Positions 1 to 10,600 of a stretch of 59,509 bases of DNA are shown piece after piece. The notes beneath the pieces are model-generated. The model ran no database searches. It was not told the origin of the DNA and saw nothing but the letters and a program-made list of their open reading frames with translations. This DNA comes from Branchiostoma floridae (lineage: Eukaryota > Chordata > Leptocardii > Amphioxiformes > Branchiostomatidae), in contig NW_023365714.1 of NCBI RefSeq assembly GCF_000003815.2, positions 64,001 through 123,509 on the forward strand, written 5' to 3'. A program made the translations under genes and the position numbers. Numbering within the stretch: the stretch's first letter is position 1; every line of letters starts with the position of its first letter.

Positions 1-2497
1 CCATCCCAATACTAGTATTTACTGATAATGCGTACAAGTTTCTTACTATATATGCACATAATGTCCTCATCTACATAATCATATCTGATATCTATCTACC
101 TTGACTTTCAATAATTTTCTCTGTCCAAATCACAAAAAGTCTCAAGTATTAAAGTTAAATCCTGGCATAGATGGATATTGTAACATCTAATCATTCATGA
201 CGCCCACTTTTCCAGCAGGAAATTTTTTAGAACAATTTCAACTACGGGCTCCGCCTCTAGGGCGTCGCCAAAAATGACAGGAGGAAAGTGTAAAAGACAG
301 CAGCAAACGAAAGTGGTGTTGAAGACCCTTTCTGAAGCCTACGAAATTTGTCTTGTCATTTGTAGAAAGAAAAATAACACAATAAATTTTATCACCTAGA
401 TTATATATATTTACTGAGTTTTTCCTTAATTTTCTAGACAAAATATACGGCGTTGCGTTTAGCTGCCGTTGAAAACATGGGAGGTCATAGGTCATTCAGC
501 CCAGCATCCGCAAACCTGCCCAAAACAGACGACAAGGTGGGAAATTTTCCCTCGTTTCTGTCAGAATTCCGTCTTTACAATCATATAGATCATTGCTTTA
601 GTTCAATAACAATATATTTGTCCCATTTAGACCACTGACGGGTTTTTTAGTCGATAGAAAGTCCAATTTCTACCCGCAAAGTATGAGAGTTTTCAAAACG
701 TGTGTTCTTACATGTGGGGTTAGGGGTGGGGGTCTGGGTTACACCTAACAATCACTTTTGTACAAAGTTAGGACTTGATATGGCATAATTTCCATAAAAG
801 GTGTAGTTTCTGTCCCGTGTGAGTAGAAGTCAGGGTAAGTTTTGCAGTTTGACATGGTACTATGTAAAGTAAAGGTGTTCATGTTGTGTGTGCGTCTATC
901 AGGGTAAAGCTTTAGGGGGAGGGGGTGTGGCACGGACCGACCCTGGCTACTTTTACTTTCACTAACGTGTTTTGTGCAAACGTAGTGTAACCACAGTTCT
1001 GTCTTAAGTTAACATACAGCAAGTGTATGTGACCTTCCTAGTTTGTATAATTCTATTTCCCTGTTACTGATTTTTGTTAGAAATCATTGATTGATAGATG
1101 ATGGCTGGTTATGTCACCTTGGTGTATTACTGCAGCCAGTAGGTACCCAGTCTGAGTAGTCTGCATCTGCATAGTATACCCCCAAATGACCCAACGAGGG
1201 GCAAAAGTAGGGGGGGGGAGCTGAGGCTCCCGGGTTAGGGCGGGCAGGCCGCCTGCCTGGCACGGAAGTGCTCAACGTTGGGAGCGCTTACAACCGTGCC
1301 AGGCAGGGCATTCCACTTGGGAATTGTGCGTGGGAAAAAAGAGTGTTTGTAGATGTCGATGCGTGCGAATATGTGTTGATATTTGAAGTCGTGACTACCC
1401 CGGGTGCGCCCTTGTGCAGGCTTCAGAATATTAATATTATTGTTGACTACTTTATAGAAAAAGGTGAGGCAGGCGTTCCTCCTCCTTTCGGAGAGAGGGC
1501 GCCACTGCAGGTCTGTGAGCATTTGTGTCACGCTGCTAGTCTGCCGGTAGTCATTTAGGGTCACTCGGGCTGCCCTGCGCTGGACGGCCTCCACCGCCTC
1601 AGGGTTCTCCCCAGAATTTTTTAGTATAGTGGAGGGGCTGGCAAAAATAACCCGCACCAACGCGCTGCACTTTCATGAAAATGGGTTCATTTTGCAATGA
1701 CAGAGGGTGTCAAATACTACAAGTATAATATACAGCTGTTGTTATTCCTTTGTTGTGAAGTGGCAAAACTACTATTGTTTTGATCATTGCTCATGCACAA
1801 GTTTTTGCAGACAATGCTGACTGGAAAAGTGATGCCACTTGGTACAAAAATCTGTGAATTGTCATTAATCTTAGCAAAACTAACAAAGAAACAGGGCCAG
1901 AAGAAACACACTAAATTTGAAGAATAGTATAGTGGAGCTGGCTGAGAGTATAGTGGAGGGCCTCCCTTATTCCACTCTCTGGGGAGAACCCTACGCCTGT
2001 ATCCCTTTGTTGGTGTACAGGTCCCAGAGGCAGTGAGGCTGTTTACGTGCTGGAGGCACCGCCTCTAACATGGGACCCAAAATTTACGTGGACCCTTCCG
2101 AGAGACAAATGCAAATTGCATTCCCTGACAACATGTCTGAACTGAGCCGACCTGACCCAGGGATCAAACTCAGACCCACGGATCCACGAAAACGGATCCA
2201 TATGGCCAAGCAGCGGGGTTGCGCGACCGCTCGCACCACAGAGACAGATATGATACTTTGAACAAATGTCATTTTATCCAAAACTAGGACATGAATAACT
2301 TATATATGCAGAATATGAAAAAAATCAATTCAAGTTTAACATGCTTTGCAATAACCCAAACAAAAAAACACAGCTTGTTCCATGTAACTAAAAGTTACAC
2401 ATTAACAGTACAGGACAGTCGACTGTTAGTTTCGTTACCCCCCTGATTTGTGTTCCACTACAGAAACCCTCTGCTGAGGTGGTGATCAGCTGTCGCC
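1..2497. other. 5' flank and 5' UTR of the YEATS2 gene
   Basis: I see no convincing protein gene here. An acceptor-like tract ends in CAG at 2461-2463, so 2464-2497 is probably the 5' UTR part of the first coding exon, and one or more untranslated exons and the promoter should lie further left. The only recognisable insertions are a LINE fragment at 1235-1660 and a small duplicated and inverted motif set at 1601-1992. The rest (1-1200) is AT-rich without features I can support. Confidence 0.55.
1235..1660 (-). mobile_element. LINE reverse-transcriptase C-terminal fragment
   Basis: The minus-strand frame of 141 codons contains VQRRAARVTLNDY, a block SERRRNACLTFFYKVVN, and near its end FFPRTIPKWNALP. 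These are hallmarks of the C-terminal end of non-LTR retrotransposon polymerases (CR1/Jockey-like LINEs), where the last motif sits close to the stop. There is no upstream palm domain or endonuclease in this window, so it is a 5'-truncated, dead copy. The exact clade cannot be told from this fragment. Confidence 0.8.
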
Positions 2498-4699
2498 ATG
2501 TCGGGGAAACGCCTTTCAGACGACCTTGACCCTGACTACCAGGATGTCGTCCAGCCCAACAAGCGGCTGCGGTCTATGCAGCAGGACGGTGAGTTGTCAT
2601 GGTTACACAGCTGTCAGTCAGTGATCATGAGTTGTTAAATGTTAAGATGGTTCAAGATTATATCATATATAGTTCCATAGCATTTTTGAGGCAGTGGGGT
2701 CAGATTGTTGTTATCCACGGTGTCTAGGCCACTGCGTTTTACCTCCCCAGTCAGGCACCCATTTTTGCACCTGGTTGGAGTGAGTAATGTTAAGTGCCTT
2801 TCCCAGGGACACAAGATTAGCATGACAGGACCTCTGGACTCCGGTCCAAGCGCTGACTGAGGAAGGTGACAAACGGTCACCGAAATGTTAGCTACTAGTA
2901 CTAGTAGCTAATTACACATTAGTTGTGTACAATTGTGAGGTGTCACACTGCAGTTTTTTCAATAAGAGTGGTATTGTAGGTCTCACATGTGTGTTTCTCC
3001 CTTCAGCCAAGGATGCAACGGTTTGTAAGAATGTAGTATCATACTTCAGTTTTTCCTGTGTGATTGGTGTTGTAGGTCTCACATGTGTGTTTCTCCCATC
3101 AGCCAAGGATGCGACGGTGCGTAAGATCGTGACGATCATTAAGGACCAGTTCTCTCAGGAGATCCGAAACAAGGAGAGGGAGATAGAGGTCATCGATGAG
3201 GTAACAACCTTTAACCTTTGACATGAACCATATGGCTAGTAACCTAAATCTGTTGTTTTCAAAAACGGCATTTTGGGATGATACACCGACAGACAGTGTA
3301 TTTGCAGTTTGAAAGACTTGTAGACTTGATATCTCTAACTGCCTTTGTTGCAAACGGTTCATTCATGTTACGGTGACCTAGTGTTATAATTTTGTCATGA
3401 TTGTTTGTAGATATTTACCCTACCTGGGTTTGATTGTACAGTGTTCTTAGTGATGAAATGAAGTGAAAGTTGTTTGTTTATTGGTTTGTTGTTGTTATTA
3501 TTATTTCCCAGCGTATCCACCAGGCGCGAAGCATGCTGGAAGTGAAAGTTGTTTATTGTTGTCATTTACAGCATATCCACCAGGCGCGAGGCATGCTGGA
3601 AGTGAAAGTTGTTTATTTGTTTGTTGTTGTCATTTACAGCGTATCCACCAGGCGCGAGGCATGCTGGAAGTGAAAGTTGTTTATTGTTTATTGTTGTTAT
3701 TTACAGCGTATCCACCAGGCGCGAGGCATGCTGGAAGTGAAAGTTGTTTATTTGTTTGTTGTTGTTATTTACAGCGTATCCACCAGGCGCGAGGCATGCT
3801 GGAAGTGAAAGTTGTTTATTTGTTTGTTGTTGTTATTTACAGCGTATCCACCAGGCGCGAGGCATGCTGGAAGTGAAAGTTGTTTATTTGTTTATTGTTG
3901 TTATTAACAGCGTATCCACCAGGCCCGAGGCATGCTGGACCGGCTGCGAGCCTGCATCATCGCCAGCTACTACGGAGGGGTCGGCCAGAAACCCAACGAG
4001 GTCAGAGGGCAAAGGGCAAACATTGGTTACAGAAGTGCATGTCATATTCTTTATGTTTTCAAGAAAACCTACATGTAGATTTCTGTGACAACACTAACAG
4101 TGGTTTAGAGTTGGCCAACACAGCTTGGTTCCTGTTAGCGACCACTCAAGGGATTAAAGTAAAGAAATTTTACCACCATAGACAGATGGTCTCTGTAGAT
4201 ATCTTGACCAAAAGTGACCACAATGGCAAGGTGCTGATGTTCCATGTGTTTATCATAATCCCCCAGTATCCGGTTTATCGTCTGTTGTTCCTGTCAGACG
4301 AGTTTTAGACATGCTTGATGGCAGCTCACCAGCAGCCTCTGTCGTTAAAGTAAAGTTGGCACTGTGTAGGGTGAGGCCCTACATACAGGAATGGACCCCT
4401 AAATGATACCTTTACATGCATAAAGAGACTACCCACATATATTCAACTATATCAATAATCTTATTTCAACTTTCAACTATTTCAATTTTGTCTCTGCCCA
4501 GCCACCTGACCCAAATGCTGCCAACCATCCTGCCATTAAGAAGCTGATTGATAGGCCCAAGCCTGCTGCATCAGCCAATCAGGCGGAGGAATCTGAAAGC
4601 TCCAACCAATCAGCAGAAGCCTCTCAGGAGGAGAAGCAGCCGGAGGAGCACGATGCAGGGCTGCCAAGTCTGGAGGAAATCTGCGATTCTGTCAACAAG
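2498..4699 (+). CDS. YEATS2: YEATS2 exons 1-4: N-terminal region
   Basis: Residues 1-159. Exon 1 (2498-2588) starts [17 protein letters not shown], like vertebrate YEATS2 (a TDPDYEDV motif). Exons 2 and 3 encode a charged helix ([20 protein letters not shown], then [20 protein letters not shown]) that aligns with the human segment ending in LRACIVANYY and is probably a coiled coil. Exon 4 carries the conserved NHPAIKKLI. Exon 2 has a degraded upstream copy and exon 3 has six upstream partial copies (separate entries). Confidence 0.92.
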
Positions 4700-7600
4700 G
4701 TGAAAATCAAGAATCTGACTTGAATAACAACTATTATTTCCTAGTTATACTATAACTTATAGTAGGTATAATACTGATGCAGTTTAGACATCCAGGCAGT
4801 CATAATTATAAGATACACAATACAAAGTGCCACATGCAACTTTTTGATATCTTTTGTAAAAGATAGTCTCACCTTCAAGTTTTGTATGTATGTCATTTGT
4901 TTTTGTCATGAAGTCCAGGAAGATCAGTGGTGTGCCCTAGGGCACGTCACTAATAGATTTTCCAATAAAGTCTCAAAGTCTCTTCATTGACAAGATGCAT
5001 GAAAATGATTTGTTGAAAGATACATGAAAATGATTTGTTTGTTTATTTTATTTGTTTGTTTATTTCTATATCCCCAGTCTGTCCCTCCAAGCCAGGAACT
5101 GTCAATAACTGTCAAAAATCTATGTAAACTGTCAAAGAATTATTTGTTTGTTTGTTTTGTTTATCTTATTTGTTTATCTCCATCTCCACAGCCTGACCCC
5201 GCCCCTGCCCCACCCACCCAGGAACCGACCAGTGGCAGCGGGTTTGACTTTGACAGGGTTCTGGGGAGGAAGGTCGCGGGCGGTCCGAGCCGCTTCTGCG
5301 TGAAGAAACGCATCATCGTGGGAAACGTGTCCAAGTAGGTGCTCTGGGGATAAGAAGGATATGAGGGATACATACTTATTCTTCAACAGTACTTGTAGTG
5401 TAATCAGGGCTGTCTCCAGGACCCGTGCCTCCGTCCTGGGATGCTTCTTGGCAAGGACAAAAAGTTCACACCAGTGGGACTGCGTGGCACAGTGGTATTG
5501 TGTTCGCCTTGTGACCGAGAGGGATCGAATCCGCTGTGCTGCCGATCTTGTGCCCCTGGGAAAGGCACTTGACACAAACTTTCCTCACTTTACTCATTAC
5601 AAGTGAAAATGAGCCGTCCCTTGGATAGGACGTTAAATGGAGGTCCCGTGTCTGGGGAGAGCCACACCCCAGGCACGTTAAAGAACCCGCCACATGTGCG
5701 ATGGTGCGGTGTGAGCAGTTTAAAACCTACAGTTCCTTGGCCGCACCTGGGGCAATTACCGTCGTATTGAGGTCACCTGAGTGGCGCCGAATGGCAGCTC
5801 GCTCCAGACCCTTGCGATTTAGCCCCGCCTATTGTAAGCTCCTCGCAATTCAGCCCCTGGCTGCAAAGAGTGAGTAGTCAGCCCACCCAATAACAATAAC
5901 AATAACAATAACAATCTGTCTCAAAAATCTGAACTTCAGTAAGTAAAATTTTGATAAAAATGTGTTTTCAAAAGCCAAAAATGACATGTCACCAGGGAAA
6001 ATTAATGATGATGATTACTAACATGGGCTCCCAAACAACGACAGGGATGGATAAAAATTCCAAGCTGGAGACAGACCTGAGTGTAACAGTTACAGTGCTT
6101 AGAGGTTTTATTCGTCCATTAGCAGAGAGATGCAAACATTTTGAATCAATGTGATGTGATTTTGATGCAGAAGTAGTGAAAATGTTGGGCACATTTTTAC
6201 AAAGTGTGATGTCATGGTCAGATTCAGGAAACTTTGATTCTAAATGACTTCTTGACTCCTTTCAGAGAAATCTCATTAGATGTAAAACATACAGTATGCT
6301 TGCTTGGTATCAAGGTGTGTTAGATAATTGATCAATTGATTTTTGAAAACTGCCTGTTTGCTTGATTGGTTAGTATGTTGATTTATTGATTGATTGTTGG
6401 ATGGATGGATTAGTTGATCAATTGATTATTGATTAATTGATTACATGATTAATTGATTTGTATGCTGGTTATTGATGGATTATTGATTGATTGATTGATT
6501 GATCGTTATTTCCCAGGTACATCACGGCAGACAAGCGAGAAGAGAACGACCAGTCGACCCACAAGTGGATGGTTTATGTACGCGGCCCCAGAGAGGTCAG
6601 GGGTCAGGGGTCATATTTGGGGTCAAAGTCAAAGGGTCATAGAATACAATATTGTTTATTTGTGGTAATCCAGGTTTCTGATTGGTTTAAAGTTCCATTG
6701 CCTTTGGTAAAAGCTTTCTTTACACTTTGTTCTACATGCATGCAATGTCCACAATAATACACATTCTGAAGCCATTCTGAATTCGAAGTTACTCAAACAA
6801 CTGGATATGATTTTAGAAATGGTCAGACGTTTCAGACACCATCCACTACATTTCGTCAGTGACACTGAGCCGATCTGTACCGTCCTCTTTACTGAGGTTT
6901 TCTTTATTATGATTGTGTTTCTTCTGTGTTTAGAAAGTACTAGTATTATTTTGTTGATGAAGGCCAGACATCTAGGTAAACATTATGTAATACAAAGTAA
7001 CTCAAGCAACTGGATAAATCCTCCGAATCCTTTTGTCCATCTGCAGGCCCCCAGAATCGACCACTTTGTGAAGAAGGTGTGGTTCTACCTCCACCCCAGC
7101 TACAGGCCCAACGACCTGGTGGAGATCAGGTAGGGAACACCCTGTACACCCCTGCTGCGCAATGGTACCATCCACTGACATGTCTTAGTTTGCCCACTTC
7201 TGCTTGCACTCGTTGTACACAGGAACAAACTTCTTCAAAGCTGTTCTAATTGATATATGTGGAGAAGGAGACCTCAGCCAACCGTTCACACTTACGCCAC
7301 ATCTTCAGAAAAGACGCTGGAGCCGCATGAGCCGTTTAGGAACTTTATTCGAACCGACACACAACAAACATGTTTTGCCGTGTGGCTTCCTCAGTGTTAT
7401 GGGCTCGAATGAGCATAGTACAGCATGTCCTCGCTTTTATAGGCCTAGTGCAAAGTGCACTGACCATATGCAAGGTGCCCTAGATGGCTTAACCAATCAC
7501 AGTTCAATTCTTCAAAGCTGTTCTAATTGTTAGACTGATACCAGAGATCAGTCTGACAAAAGATCACACATGTTATACGTCAAAACATTCAGAGTACATG

Positions 7601-10600
7601 TCACACACATTTCAGTTAGAGTTGCCAGGCTACTCTTTTGATTGAAATTATTATTTGGCTCTCTATTTTTACAGATAGCCATGACTATTATTTTAGATAG
7701 AGGTACTTGTTGCATCACAATGAGTGTTAAGACAAAATGAAAGAATGTAACTTTGGCCCAAACTACTTTCAGTATGTGAACTGTTCGTATATGCCACAAA
7801 TTTTGTTGGTGTAGTGCTACACATCTCACTTGTACCCCCCTATACCCACCCCCCCTATTCAGCGAGCCCCCCTTCCACCTGACGCGTCGCGGCTGGGGGG
7901 AGTTTCCCGTCCGGGTCCAGCTGCACTTCGTCGACCCCCGACACAAGAAGGTCGACATCATCCACCAGCTCAAGGTCAGTCAGCAGTAGGGAAACTTAAG
8001 TGGGAGACCAACATGTCTTTAATATTTTATGAGACCAGCAGTGTCTGTAAATGTTTGTATGAGATCAGCAGTGCCTATAAACTTAAGTAGGAGATCAACA
8101 GTGCCTATAAACTTATGTGTGAGACCTGTGTGTCTGTAAACTTTGCTAGGAGACCAGCAATGAATGTAAAATCTGGCTGTTGACAAAGATTTGTAAAAAC
8201 TTGAATCTTGAATATGTATCGTAGATAGCGCAATGTTTAGACTCAGTCTGTGATTTGTTGTGGTTTGCTTGGGTGCTGAGAAGTTTTAATGGTTTGCTTG
8301 GGTGCCGAGAAGTTAAAGCTGTGAGTTTAATTTTTGTGTCTCCCCAGCTGGACCGGACCTACACAGGCCTGCAGACCCTCGGAGCAGAGACGGTGAGCAG
8401 CCAGAAACTGTACTTGTAATTCTTATGAACTAGGCAACAGGGTAACTAGGCAACAGGGTAACTAAGCAACAGGGTAACTAGGCAACAGGGTTACTAGAGA
8501 TGATTCTGTAGTCTGATGGTGAAACTAGAAAACCTTAGAATCTAGGTATCTTTTCAACATTGCCTCAACTTTAGTGACTGTTATTCATTCATTAAGTACA
8601 GACTGTGGAACTGAGTACAACAGGTATCAGATTACACGTAAAAGATATCAAGTTACACCAGACATCGAGTTACATCAGATATCAGATTACGCCAGATGTC
8701 AGGGTACACCACTGATACACCAGGTATAAGATTACACCAGATATCAGATTACAACAGTGTTCCAGATATAAGATTACACCATATATATCAGATTACACCA
8801 GATATCGGATTACAACAGTGTTCTCCCTCCCACAGCTGGTGGATGTTGAGCTGGACCGACACCTGTTTGATGAGACGGGAACGCCGCTCTACCCCGACCT
8901 CTCCGTGCTGTCCTCGGGACTGCCTGCCAAGGCTGGTGCGCCACCTAGCAGTACCGGGGAAGAACTGCAGGCTTCACCAGTGAAACACAGCACCAGTACA
9001 ACTGCTCCCTCTGGTGGTCCTTGTGCAGAACTGCAGGCCACTAGTTCCCGAGTCAAAGCCAGCGCCAGTGCAGCTAAGCCCTCTAGCAGTTCCAGTACAG
9101 AACTGCAGGCTACAGTGAAACCCAGCACCAGTGGTGCAGCGCCCTCTAGCGGCTCTCCTACAGAAGTGCAGGCCACAACTTCCACTGCAAAGGCCAGCAG
9201 CAGTACAGCATCCCCACCTAGCAGCTCTGGTGCAGAAGTGCAGGCGGCCAAACCTGGGACAGAAAAGGCAGAACAGGAGTCCAAACCTGGAGCCTCCTTA
9301 GTGAGGAGGTCTCCTCGAGCAAAGTCCAGGCAAGACACCAGAAAACCTTCCTCCCCACCTGAAGAAATCAGCGCTAAGAAACCTTGCAAGACCAGCGAGG
9401 CGGACAGCCTGTCCAAGGAAAGAGTCAAGCCTGAAGAAACGAAACACACAAACCTTAAAGAAGAAGTCGAAGAGAAAGTTCTCGCTGATGCTAAGACATC
9501 CAAACAGAAACCGGTTGTCATGACAACGGCAATCCCATCATCCTCCGGGACAAATGTAGACTCTTCCAAACTTAAGCCTGTTACCATGGTAACTGGTGGA
9601 ACTGTGCCAATCTCTGCCGTTACCATAGCAACAAGCAGAGCTGTCTCCAAGACAACAGCGGGTTCCCCCAAAACGTTTCTGGGGGACCAAAAGGAGGCTC
9701 CGACCTTGGTGGTTCCTGTGAAGGTGAAAGCGGAGCCCCTCTCTCCGCCCCGCGTGACCCCGGCAACCGTACCGACCGCCCGGGAACCCGTCACGTTTTC
9801 CCGCGGGGTGGACACGAAAGGGCTGGTCCTGCCTGCACAGTCCAAGGTAGGCTTGGAAAATCATTTTCATCATCATTTTTTATGTGTCATTTACCAGGAC
9901 ATGTTTGAAGCAAGTTTGAAAAATATGGTAAATGCATTTAACTTTGCGGAGATTTAATTTCACGGTAGCAGGAAAAAGGACTTTTCGCGGTGGTTTTAAG
10001 TTTCAGGTAGCAACATGCACTGCCATGGAAAAATGTTCACGGTGGTTTTAAGTTCGCAGTGAACCATGAACATGAAACCACCGTGAAAGTTTCTGCATGT
10101 ACAGTAACGTGTACCTGAATGTAACCTCCGTAGATTCATTCCCTCCTTCATCCCTCCATCCAGCCGCTGGTGGGGACAGCAAAACCTGTAAAACCAGGCG
10201 CGGTGGTTGGAACGGTAAAGCCGGGCGCGACTGGCGGGACAGTAAAGCCGGGTGCAGCTGGCGCGCCTGGCGTGGCTGCCGGGACAGTAAAGCCGGGTGC
10301 AGCTGGCGCGGCGGGCACGGCTGGCGGGACCACGATGGTGGGCACCCCGCCCCAGGGCATTGTCATCACCAAGATCGTCCCCACGACCTCCAAACCCGTC
10401 ACCACCGTGCAGCAGACACTGACCTTGAAACCCCAGGGGCTAACCTCCAAGGGCGTTTCCACGGCGACCCAGCAGAACATCACCATCATCAAGCAGGTGA
10501 AGCAGGAGGCGGGGATGGGCGTAACCATGGCGACGCAGCCCAGCGTGGTGGTTACCGCGGGAACCGGCCCGAAGGCGGTCCTGACGTCCCCGCAGAAGGG

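Noticed and set aside
3463-4308. Frames of 114-142 codons through the acceptor array
   Set aside because: They read the intron part of the repeat ([16 protein letters not shown]) and no spliced form preserves the YEATS2 frame.
5485-5560. Functional tRNA-Thr gene
   Set aside because: A and B boxes are present, but the acceptor stem does not pair and the SINE body follows directly.
8889-9845. 318-codon minus-strand frame
   Set aside because: Mirror of YEATS2 exon 10; GC-rich, low-complexity coding sequence often leaves the opposite strand open.
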